From an uncultured Fusicatenibacter sp. (GTDB lineage Bacteria > Bacillota > Clostridia > Lachnospirales > Lachnospiraceae): a stretch of 6,225 nt of DNA. The position numbers and the translations under genes are program-made. Of the stretch, positions 1-5,418 are shown in pieces (positions within the stretch are counted from its first letter, which is position 1; every line of letters begins with the position of its first letter). The notes beneath the pieces were generated by a model. The model had not been told where the DNA came from, searched no databases, and was given only the letters and a program-made list of their open reading frames with translations. Where the stretch lies: the NCBI GenBank assembly GCA_902493585.1, contig CABUPZ010000116.1, forward strand, positions 1 through 6,225, written 5' to 3'.

Positions 1-1
1 C

Positions 2-184
2 ATTGCGGAGTTCTTTCATGATTTTATAGGAGTTATCTCTGGAACTGTCATCCACCAGGATCAGTTCAAACTCTTCGTGAATCGTAGTTTCAAATACTGT
101 CCGGATGCGCTGGTACAGTTCCGTGAGCGTGTGTTCAGAGTTGAAAACAGGTACTACTACGGAATATAGACTCATAGCACTCAT
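2..184 (-). CDS. Family 2 glycosyltransferase, N-terminal part (runs off the window)
   Basis: Only the first 61 residues are present. The N-terminal strand reads YSVVVPVFNSE (residues 7-17) and is followed by the ELILVDDSSRDNS segment (40-52). Together these are the nucleotide-sugar binding start of a GT-A fold GT2 enzyme. The spacing and the VDDSSRDNS wording are most like the polyprenyl-phosphate hexosyltransferase branch (GtrB/DPM1/ArnC type), which loads a sugar onto a lipid carrier at the inner membrane face. That subfamily call is inference, because the acceptor region and any C-terminal membrane helices lie outside the window. Two in-frame ATGs compete, at 184 and 175. The AAAGGA at 189-194 is 4 nt from the first and 13 nt from the second, so neither is ideal; I chose 184. 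The gene follows the AraC gene on the same strand after 48 nt, but a promoter in that gap can serve it alone. Confidence 0.85.
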   Translation of the reverse strand, partial: MSAMSLYSVVVPVFNSEHTLTELYQRIRTVFETTIHEEFELILVDDSSRDNSYKIMKELRN

Positions 185-217
185 AAAATCCTTTCCATTT
201 CTATTTTTTTCGTTATT

Positions 218-246
218 ACTATAGCATCTTTTTCAGCGGTTATCAA
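218..246 (-). promoter_or_regulatory. Sigma-A-type promoter for the glycosyltransferase gene
   Basis: On the minus strand, a TTGATA -35 box (241-246) is followed by a 17-bp spacer and a TATAGT -10 box (218-223). A TGC just before the -10 makes it an extended -10. Both hexamers match consensus at five of six positions. The -35 box lies inside the last codons of the AraC gene. Predicted transcription starts near 211, about 27 nt before the ATG at 184. I see no terminator between the AraC stop and this gene, so read-through may add to its expression. Confidence 0.7.
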
Positions 247-1108
247 GCTTGCGGTATTCCTTTGGTGTCACGCCGAATTTCTTTTTAAAGACCCGGTTAA
301 AATACGAAATATTGTTAAAACCTGACTCAAGAGCGATGGTGGTGATCGGAAGTTCCGTCTTCGCAAGCTGGCGGGATGCCATTTCCAGGCGGTACTGGTT
401 CAGATACTCGATGCAGGTCATATTCATATGGCGTTTAAAGAAACGCATAAAATGGTATTCGCTGAAGTGGCAGAGATCTGCCAGTTCCCGAACGGTCACG
501 GAACTTTGATAATGCTCCTGGATAAACTGCAGGACCATCTTCAGTTTGTCGGTAATATCGGTGTGGGTCTGATCGGTTCTCTGGTAAGGTACGTGGCTGT
601 ACAGCAGGAAGAACAGGTGAAGAAGCTGCGCTTTGATTTCCAGCTCGTAGCCGAACGGTTTTTCCAGGAAAGCCTTCCGGACCGTCTCAAAGGATTCCAG
701 CAGAAGCGGTGCCACCGGGTCTGAGGCGGGAAGATGCACGGGGAACCGGATCGTTCCGCTGGCAAGAGAAATGAAAAATCGGGTCGTGCAGAAGTCCGGC
801 ATCGGACTTTCCAGCATATCCAGGCGAAAGACGAAGCTGTCCGTGATAAATTCCGCCTGAGGCCGTTCCACGGTGCCATGGAGCATTTCCGGAGGAAGGA
901 GCAGAAAATCTCCCTCAGTAATATGGTAAGACTGCAGATCGATCTGGTAGGTGCAGGAGCCCTTCCGCACATAAGTGATCTCAAATTCTTCATGCCAGTG
1001 TACCGGCAGGCTGCCGGTGCCGAGAGGGAACACACAGGGATAATATTCCAGAGGGAACATGGCGGAGCCATGCTGCACCGGTTCCAAAAGATCAGGGTTC
1101 TGGTTCAT
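233..1108 (-). CDS. AraC/XylS-family transcriptional regulator (cupin plus double HTH)
   Basis: A 291-residue regulator, the usual AraC-family length. Residues about 25-100 form an AraC-type cupin sensor domain: HWHEEFEITYV (37-47) is the typical histidine/glutamate strand, and GDFLLLPPEMLHG (66-78) is the second cupin motif. The C-terminal 100 residues carry two helix-turn-helices: TVRELADLCHFSEYHFMRFF (205-224), and ITTIALESGF to SYFNRVFKKKFGVTP (255-282), the latter being the family signature. The open frame extends upstream to 1420, but ATG 1108 is preferred because AAGGAGAG (1114-1121) sits 5 nt before it and the extension would run into the divergent gene. It is transcribed away from the GH31 alpha-glucosidase, so it is very likely that gene's sugar-responsive activator, with possible autoregulation. 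The inducer is unknown; an isomalto- or malto-oligosaccharide is a guess from context. Confidence 0.93.
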   Translation of the reverse strand: MNQNPDLLEPVQHGSAMFPLEYYPCVFPLGTGSLPVHWHEEFEITYVRKGSCTYQIDLQSYHITEGDFLLLPPEMLHGTVERPQAEFITDSFVFRLDMLESPMPDFCTTRFFISLASGTIRFPVHLPASDPVAPLLLESFETVRKAFLEKPFGYELEIKAQLLHLFFLLYSHVPYQRTDQTHTDITDKLKMVLQFIQEHYQSSVTVRELADLCHFSEYHFMRFFKRHMNMTCIEYLNQYRLEMASRQLAKTELPITTIALESGFNNISYFNRVFKKKFGVTPKEYRKLDNR

Positions 1109-1121
1109 AATAACTCTCCTT

Positions 1122-1181
1122 CGGCAGCAGGATTGTGTTATAAAAAGCTGGAAATATGCAAGAAAATCCTGTCTGCTGCCG
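1122..1181. promoter_or_regulatory. Inverted repeat in the araC/GH31 divergent spacer, candidate AraC operator
   Basis: CGGCAGCAG at 1122-1130 is repeated exactly in inverse at 1173-1181. The similarity extends inward (GATT at 1131-1134 against AATC at 1165-1168), with four extra bases in the right arm. The arm centres are about 51 bp apart, close to five helical turns, so two bound proteins would lie on the same DNA face. The left arm abuts the ribosome binding site of the AraC gene; the right arm ends one base before the -10 box of the GH31 promoter. AraC-family proteins commonly bind paired sites in such spacers. Assignment to this regulator is inference, and an RNA hairpin role is not excluded. 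Confidence 0.5.
1137..1165 (-). promoter_or_regulatory. Possible promoter of the AraC gene
   Basis: A TATAAC -10 box (1137-1142, minus strand) matches consensus at five of six positions. The hexamer 17 bp upstream (TTTCTT, 1160-1165) is a poor -35. Transcription would start near 1130, giving a leader of about 20 nt that begins within the left operator arm. This position would allow autoregulation. The assignment rests on the -10 only. Confidence 0.35.
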
Positions 1182-1182
1182 C

Positions 1183-1188
1183 TATAAT
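1183..1188 (+). promoter_or_regulatory. -10 box of the GH31 gene, with no recognisable -35
   Basis: A perfect TATAAT lies about 57 nt before the GH31 start codon, giving a leader of roughly 50 nt. No TTGACA-like hexamer occurs 16-18 bp upstream; the bases there are A-rich. A good -10 without a -35 is typical of promoters that need an activator, which fits the divergent AraC gene. The right arm of the inverted repeat lies directly upstream of the box. Confidence 0.45.
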
Positions 1189-1244
1189 AATACCATAGGA
1201 CATCATGCAGTGTCAAAAAATGAGAGCGGAAAGGAGAAGAAAGC

Positions 1245-3311
1245 ATGATTCGCAAGTATCGTTTCGGAAACCCGTTGAATACAGAGGCCGTAGTGGAAGA
1301 GTATCCCGTCGAGCAGGGAGAACTCCCACGGGTGGAAGTGAAAGAAGGAGAAAAAATTTCCTTCGTGATGGCAAAGGACGCGCCCGTGTATGGCCTGGGC
1401 GAACAGGTACGCGGTATCAATAAGAGGGGATGGATTTATATCAGCAACTGTACCGACGATCCCAACCACCGGGAAGACACCCGTTCCCTGTATGCAGCCC
1501 ACAATTTTCTTCTGTTTGCAGAGAAAGAACCGTTTGGAATTTTCCTGGATCATCCGGGCAAGGTAACCTTTGATATCGGCTACACACAGCAGGATACCGC
1601 GGTGATCACCATGGAAAACTGGGATATGGACGTATATTTTATCGATGGAAAAGATCTCAAAGATATTGTACATCAGTTCCGGTATATGATCGGTCGCAGC
1701 TATATTCCGCCAAAATGGGCGTTTGGATTCGGACAGAGCCGCTGGGGCTACAAAAGCGAGGATGACGTGCGTGAGGTGGAACGCAGATACCGTGAACTGG
1801 GGATTCCTCTGGACAGCATTTATCTGGATATCGACTATATGGAGCGGTTCAAGGACTTTACGGTGAACGAAGAAACCTTCCCGGATTTCCCGGAATTTGT
1901 AAAGGAAATGCAGGAGAAGCATATCCATCTGGTGCCCATCATTGACGCCGGTGTCAAGATCGAAGAAGGCTACCCGGTTTACGAAGAAGGCATGGAGAAA
2001 GGATATTTCTGTAAGGATGAGGATGGAAAGGAGTTCGTCGCAGCCGTATGGCCGGGACGGGTGCATTTCCCGGATATGCTGAATCCGGAGGCGCGCCGCT
2101 GGTTCGGACTGAAGTACAAATTCCTGTTGGATCAGGGAATCGACGGATTCTGGAATGATATGAACGAGCCGTCCATCTTCTATTCCGAAAAGCGTCTGGA
2201 GAAAGTTTTTGACGAGCTGGAAAGCTTCCGCGGAAAGAATCAGGATCTGATGACGCATTTTCACTTCAAGGGACTTGTCATGGAACTGGCAAATCATCCG
2301 GAGGATTACCGAAGCTTCTACCACAACTTTAACGGGGAAGGGACTCCGGTTCGCCATGACAAGGTACATAATCTGTACGGCTACAATATGACCCGCGCGG
2401 CAGGAGATGCTTTTGAGGAACTGGAGCCGGACAAGAGAATTCTGATGTTCTCACGTTCTTCCTATATCGGAATGCACCGTTACGGCGGTATCTGGCAGGG
2501 AGACAACCTGTCCTGGTGGTCTCATCTGCTGCTGAACATCAAGATGATGCCTTCACTGAATATGTGCGGCTTCCTGTATACCGGAGCGGATCTGTGCGGT
2601 TTTGGCGCGGACACGACGGAGGATCTGGCTTTGCGCTGGATGCAGTTCGGCGTATTCACTCCGCTGATGAGAAATCATTCGGCTCTTGGAACCCGCGAGC
2701 AGGAGCTGTATCAGTTCTCCAACAGCGAGGCATGCGGAAGAATGGTGAAGATCCGTTACAGCCTGCTGCCGTATCTGTACAGCGAGTACATGAAGGCGGC
2801 GCTGAGGGATGAGATGATGTTCCGCCCGCTGGCTTTCGATTATCCGGACGATCCGTATGCGGATCAGGTTGAGGATCAGCTGATGGTCGGTGACAGTATG
2901 ATGATCGCTCCGGTTTATGAGCAGAACAAGACAGGCCGCTATGTCTATCTGCCGGAGGATATGATGCTGGTATCCATGAGAAGTCCGGAGGATTACACGG
3001 TTCAGGTGGTGGAACAGGGACATCATTATGTGCCGGTGGCAATGGACGAACTGATCTTCTTTATTAAGAAAGATCATGTGATCCCGATGGCAGAAAGTGC
3101 AAAGAGTGTTTCAGATATGGACTTCGAACATCTGAGCCTGCTGGGTTATGTGACCGACAAGGCGGTTTATGAGCTGTATGACGATGACGGAAACAGTAAG
3201 GATTATGAGAATCCGGAGCACTATGAGAAGATCACAGTCAGCGCGAAGGGAACCATCCGCCAGAGCGGAAAGATGAAAAAGGTATTTGAAAAATTCAACG
3301 GCATTCATTGA
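1245..3311 (+). CDS. GH31 alpha-glucosidase, probably alpha-1,6 (isomaltose) preferring
   Basis: A 688-residue intracellular exo-alpha-glucosidase (no signal peptide or membrane segment) that releases glucose from the non-reducing end of alpha-glucosides. An N-terminal beta domain (about 1-145) leads into the TIM barrel. The catalytic nucleophile is D305 in WNDMNEP (303-309) and the acid/base is D420 in GGIWQGDN (414-421). The conserved YLDIDYM strand is at 193-199, and MRNHS at 475-479 supplies the Arg/His pair. Beta domains follow from about 525, and YELYDDDGNSKDY (642-654) is the usual late GH31 motif. The sequence closely matches what I recall of Ruminococcus obeum Ro-alphaG1, where D307 is the nucleophile and W169 confers isomaltose preference. 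With an offset of two these correspond to D305 and W167 (GQSRWGY), hence the alpha-1,6 prediction. Start ATG 1245 follows AAGGAG (1231-1236) by 8 nt. Divergent from the AraC gene; monocistronic, as a strong terminator follows 18 nt after the stop. Confidence 0.96.
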   Translation: MIRKYRFGNPLNTEAVVEEYPVEQGELPRVEVKEGEKISFVMAKDAPVYGLGEQVRGINKRGWIYISNCTDDPNHREDTRSLYAAHNFLLFAEKEPFGIFLDHPGKVTFDIGYTQQDTAVITMENWDMDVYFIDGKDLKDIVHQFRYMIGRSYIPPKWAFGFGQSRWGYKSEDDVREVERRYRELGIPLDSIYLDIDYMERFKDFTVNEETFPDFPEFVKEMQEKHIHLVPIIDAGVKIEEGYPVYEEGMEKGYFCKDEDGKEFVAAVWPGRVHFPDMLNPEARRWFGLKYKFLLDQGIDGFWNDMNEPSIFYSEKRLEKVFDELESFRGKNQDLMTHFHFKGLVMELANHPEDYRSFYHNFNGEGTPVRHDKVHNLYGYNMTRAAGDAFEELEPDKRILMFSRSSYIGMHRYGGIWQGDNLSWWSHLLLNIKMMPSLNMCGFLYTGADLCGFGADTTEDLALRWMQFGVFTPLMRNHSALGTREQELYQFSNSEACGRMVKIRYSLLPYLYSEYMKAALRDEMMFRPLAFDYPDDPYADQVEDQLMVGDSMMIAPVYEQNKTGRYVYLPEDMMLVSMRSPEDYTVQVVEQGHHYVPVAMDELIFFIKKDHVIPMAESAKSVSDMDFEHLSLLGYVTDKAVYELYDDDGNSKDYENPEHYEKITVSAKGTIRQSGKMKKVFEKFNGIH

Positions 3312-3328
3312 CAGGTGAATGAAAACGT

Positions 3329-3396
3329 GGAGCATGTGCCCGTCCGGGCAATCGCAGAGCGATTCCGGATATGCGCATGCTTCATTTTATTTTTAT
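3329..3396 (+). terminator. Strong intrinsic terminator of the GH31 gene, with an unusually long stem
   Basis: The outer stem pairs 3329-3339 with 3373-3383 (11 bp, two G-T pairs). A 3x3 internal loop follows, then 3343-3347 pairs with 3365-3369 (5 bp). After a two-base bulge, AATCGC (3350-3355) pairs with GCGATT (3359-3364) around an AGA loop. That is 22 pairs in all, followed by ATTTTATTTTTA. The position, 18 nt after the GH31 stop, fits termination. The A-rich run at 3322-3325 can pair with the first T tract, so it may also work weakly in reverse. Confidence 0.85.
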
Positions 3397-3450
3397 GGAA
3401 CTGAAATCGTCCGAAACTGTACTTTTTTGCACTCTGCAGAGGAATATAAG

Positions 3451-3479
3451 TAGATGGAAAGAAATGGTTATGGTATACT
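3451..3479 (+). promoter_or_regulatory. Extended -10 promoter for the downstream cluster
   Basis: TGGTATACT (3471-3479) is an extended -10, with TATACT matching consensus at five of six. The hexamer 17 bp upstream, TAGATG (3451-3456), matches TTGACA at only three positions, which is acceptable with an extended -10. The start would be near 3486, about 36 nt before the ATG at 3522. It probably drives the broken fusion gene and the methyltransferase after it. Confidence 0.6.
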
Positions 3480-3521
3480 TGAATTAACTTACTTGTTTTC
3501 TAATGAGAGGGGAAATAAAGC

Positions 3522-3938
3522 ATGAAGAAAAAAGTAAAACAGAACTATGAACAGATGGCGCGTCAGACAGGACTCCGTCTCGATGAGGCGGGAGGGGCAT
3601 TGTACGGAAAGCGCGGAGAGTACAGTGTGCTGGTGTATCCGGCAAACCCTTCTTATCCGTACATTTTGGCGGTTTCGGTTTCGGCAGCGCGTGATTCCGG
3701 ACCACTTACGGGTGAGGAGATCAAGCAGTTCAAAAAAGACAACGATCCGGCAGATGCTTCCACAGAAATGCCGGACGGTAGAAGAGGCAGTGGAAGATTA
3801 CAGAAAATCCCTGAAACCGGGAGCGGTAAGTTTTGGGAGAACAATCTACGCGGACGGAACGTATATCGGGGATATCTGGTGCTATGGAATCCACGAAGAA
3901 GAGGAACCGGATGCGATGATCAGCTACTGTATTTTTGA
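3522..3938 (+). pseudogene. N-terminal remnant of an unrecognised protein, reading out of frame after about residue 75
   Basis: A proper start is present: GAGAGGGG (3504-3511) lies 10 nt before ATG 3522. The first 75 residues look like a real folded domain, with a basic helix (KKKVKQNYEQMARQTGL), then alternating strands (YSVLVYPAN, YPYILAVSVSA), then a charged helix (TGEEIKQFKKDND). I have an impression that such N-termini occur in Lachnospiraceae proteins about 200 or more residues long, but I cannot name a family. After about 3745 the frame gives a low-complexity Arg/Gly tail (RRGSGRL, NLRGRNVYRG, NPRRRGTG) that looks like read-through of the acetyltransferase sequence in the wrong frame. 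The stop is at 3936-3938. The most likely history is a deletion joining this gene's 5' end to the GNAT gene's 3' part. A sequencing error in the A6 run at 3732-3737 could explain the frame change but not the missing GNAT N-terminus. Confidence 0.6.
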
Positions 3939-4209
3939 GAAAGCCTACTGGGGACAGGGAGCGGCGACAGAGGCACTGCGGCTGTTTCTGGAGGTGATCG
4001 CAGAGAGATTTCAGGTCAAAACAGCCGGTGGTTTTACGTTTGCGGCGAACCAGGCTTCAATCCGCGTGATGGAGAAGAATGGTTTTTGGCTGAAAGAGCG
4101 CTTTTTGGAGGATGGTGTTGAATCCTGCTATTTGCAGTGGGAGCGTGAAAAGAATTCTGTAGGACAGGGAAAAAAGGAATCGGATTATGAAAGAGAACAG
4201 ATACGATGA
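3754..4209 (+). pseudogene. GNAT-family N-acetyltransferase lacking its N-terminus
   Basis: From ATG 3754 this frame encodes 151 residues that are clearly a RimJ/RimL-type GNAT: a central strand region ADGTYIGDIWCYG (33-45), the acetyl-CoA pyrophosphate loop YWGQGAATEAL (65-75), and the late motif ANQASIRVMEKNGF (98-111). Family members usually have 40-50 more residues ahead of the TVEEA helix (the first strand and helices); these are absent. The frame stays open back to an ATG at 3547, but that stretch is the preceding gene read in the wrong frame, and neither ATG has a convincing ribosome binding site. The acetyltransferase is therefore probably dead or poorly translated, although the acetyl-CoA site is undamaged. 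Its end overlaps the methyltransferase start by 23 nt, so the two were once translated together. Substrate unknown. Confidence 0.7.
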
Positions 4210-4921
4210 TGAAGAATTTTTCAATAAATACAGCCAGATGAGCCGGTCGGTGAAAGGTCTGTCTGGCGCCGGAGAGTGGCGGGAACTGGAAAAGCTGCTG
4301 CCGGATTTTTGCGGAAAGCGGGTGCTGGATCTGGGCTGCGGGTATGGATGGCACTGTATCTATGCGGCGGAACATGGAGCGCAGAGGGTGGAAGGAACGG
4401 ATATTTCAGAAAGGATGCTGGCGGTTGCCAAAGAGAAATGTCAGATGGAGCAGGTACAATTTGTCCGGTGTGCGATGGAGGATCTGGAATACGCGCCGGA
4501 AAGCTTTGACGTGGTGATCAGTTCGCTGGCGTTTCATTATGTGAAGGATTTTGGAGCCCTTGTGGAGAAGATCAGTCGGTGGCTGACCCCGGGCGGAAAG
4601 TTTGTATTTTCCGTGGAGCATCCGGTGTTTACCGCTGAGGGAAGCCAGGACTGGATGTACGACAAAGACGGAAAGATTCTCTGCTTCCCTGTGGATCATT
4701 ACTATTATGAAGGGAAAAGGGACGCCATTTTCCTTGGAGAACATGTGGTAAAATATCACAGGACGGTGACGACTTATGTACAGACATTGCTGAAGCAGGG
4801 ATTCGTGCTGGATGCGCTGGTAGAACCGCAGCCGCCGGAAGATATGATGGATTTGCCCGGTATGGCGGATGAGATGCGCCGCCCGATGATGCTGCTTCTG
4901 GCGGCAACAAAAAAATCCTGA
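4187..4921 (+). CDS. Class I SAM-dependent methyltransferase
   Basis: A complete 244-residue Rossmann-fold methyltransferase of the Methyltransf_11 type. Motif I is VLDLGCGYG (46-54), which binds SAM. The acidic residue contacting the ribose is D72 in GTDIS. The adenine-side motif is AMEDLEY (96-102). The strand-four motif is FDVVISSLAFHYV (107-119), and the post-core motif LTPGGKFVFSVEHP (133-146) follows. The C-terminal third (147-235) is a lid rich in aromatic residues that should set the acceptor; I cannot name the substrate. ATG 4187 is supported by AAGGA (4174-4178), 8 nt upstream and inside the end of the GNAT remnant, so translation is likely coupled to that frame. Related Firmicutes proteins often share the FFNKYSQMSRS...GLSGAGEW opening; this comes from memory. 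It appears intact despite the broken genes before it. Confidence 0.92.
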   Translation: MKENRYDDEEFFNKYSQMSRSVKGLSGAGEWRELEKLLPDFCGKRVLDLGCGYGWHCIYAAEHGAQRVEGTDISERMLAVAKEKCQMEQVQFVRCAMEDLEYAPESFDVVISSLAFHYVKDFGALVEKISRWLTPGGKFVFSVEHPVFTAEGSQDWMYDKDGKILCFPVDHYYYEGKRDAIFLGEHVVKYHRTVTTYVQTLLKQGFVLDALVEPQPPEDMMDLPGMADEMRRPMMLLLAATKKS

Positions 4922-4968
4922 CAGCAGGATCGTAAAAGAGTTCTGGAGAAAACTGTTCCAAAAACTCG

Positions 4969-4988
4969 AAATCTGCGGAAGATTTTTT
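4969..4988 (+). terminator. Weak candidate terminator after the methyltransferase
   Basis: AAATCT (4969-4974) pairs with AGATTT (4980-4985) around a GCGGA loop, and the T tract runs on to 4988. The stem is short and AT-rich, so termination would be inefficient. The same T tract also forms the palindrome GATTTTTT-G-AAAAAATC (4981-4997). No better terminator lies between the methyltransferase stop and the next promoter. Confidence 0.35.
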
Positions 4989-5027
4989 GAAAAAATCAAA
5001 TCCGGCGGATGCATATGGAATCCCATG

Positions 5028-5036
5028 TGCTATACT
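5028..5036 (+). promoter_or_regulatory. Extended -10 promoter of the small coiled-coil gene
   Basis: TGCTATACT at 5028-5036 is an extended -10 with TATACT matching five of six positions. There is no good -35 at 16-18 bp upstream (GATGCA at 5008-5013 matches poorly). Transcription would start near 5043, leaving a 25-nt leader that contains a strong ribosome binding site. The small gene can thus be expressed apart from the methyltransferase. Confidence 0.55.
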
Positions 5037-5067
5037 GGAAGAAATGAAAAAAAGGAGGATTCCGCCA

Positions 5068-5301
5068 ATGGCAGGCAGAGGACGCAGAAAGCAGAATCTC
5101 ACACTGGATGAACAACTGATCAGGACGGAAGAGGAAATCGACGAACTGGAACTGCGCATGGAAGAACTGCAGAAAAAGAAAGAAGAGATTGAAGAACAGA
5201 TTGCCGGGCAGAAAAAGGAAGCGCTGTATCAGGCGGCGATACATTCCGGCAAATCGATGGAAGAAATACTTGCAATGCTTGCAGCAGAGGAAGGAATATA
5301 A
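5068..5301 (+). CDS. Small basic/coiled-coil protein of unknown function
   Basis: A 77-residue protein. ATG 5068 is preferred because AAAGGAGG (5051-5058) sits 9 nt upstream and a promoter lies just before it. The open frame extends back to a TTG at 4987, but that stretch precedes the promoter. The N-terminus AGRGRRKQN is basic and resembles an AT-hook core without the proline. Residues about 14-55 form a charged heptad-like helix (LDEQLIRTEEEIDELELRME, then Lys/Glu-rich) that should be a coiled coil, so dimers are likely. The end is a second helix, HSGKSMEEILAMLAAEEG. I do not recognise a named family. The layout recalls small Clostridia accessory proteins of the 'LDEQ + coiled coil + SGKS.EEIL' kind; that is memory, not a match. 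DNA or RNA binding by the basic tail is only a guess. Confidence 0.75.
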   Translation: MAGRGRRKQNLTLDEQLIRTEEEIDELELRMEELQKKKEEIEEQIAGQKKEALYQAAIHSGKSMEEILAMLAAEEGI

Positions 5302-5360
5302 GAATAAAACAGTACCCACAGAAAACGCTCACGCATTTTCTGTGGGTACTGTTTTATTCT
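5301..5360. terminator. Bidirectional terminator: perfect 25-bp inverted repeat
   Basis: Bases 5301-5325 are exactly complementary in inverse to 5336-5360, with a 10-base loop (CGCTCACGCA). The core is GTACCCACAG/CTGTGGGTAC. Outer A-rich and T-rich arms (AATAAAAC/GTTTTATT) provide a T tract for transcripts from either side. It starts on the last base of the small gene's stop codon and lies 58 bp before the stop of the convergent membrane-protein gene, so it should end both transcripts. No sign of transposon ends. Confidence 0.88.
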
Positions 5361-5418
5361 GGGCTCTGGGCTGTGCGGAAATGTGTGCCGGCACATATCT
5401 GGAACATATGGCAGAGGA

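Noticed and set aside
1203..2369. 388-codon open frame antisense to the GH31 gene
   Set aside because: It lies wholly opposite a strongly supported GH31 gene, has no domain-like motifs and no ribosome binding site; it is the usual mirror of biased codon use.
3432..3441. 10-bp palindrome CTCTGCAGAG upstream of the 3451-3479 promoter
   Set aside because: It is short, occurs once, and has no regulator nearby to bind it; it could be chance.
3732..3738. AAAAAAG as a programmed -1 frameshift site (dnaX-like)
   Set aside because: The zero-frame phase is AAA AAA G rather than A AAA AAG, and the acetyltransferase lies in the +1/-2 frame, so a canonical -1 slip would not reach it.
4909..4930. Minus-strand terminator (ATCCTG/CAGGAT stem followed by a T tract) at the methyltransferase stop
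   Set aside because: The stem is only 6 bp and no minus-strand transcript is expected here, because the converging gene already ends at the 5301-5360 stem; probably chance.
4406..5159. Overlapping minus-strand frames (206 and 176 codons) across the methyltransferase and the following spacer
   Set aside because: Compositions are rich in His/Arg/Ser without motifs, and both oppose the intact methyltransferase; no promoter or ribosome binding site.
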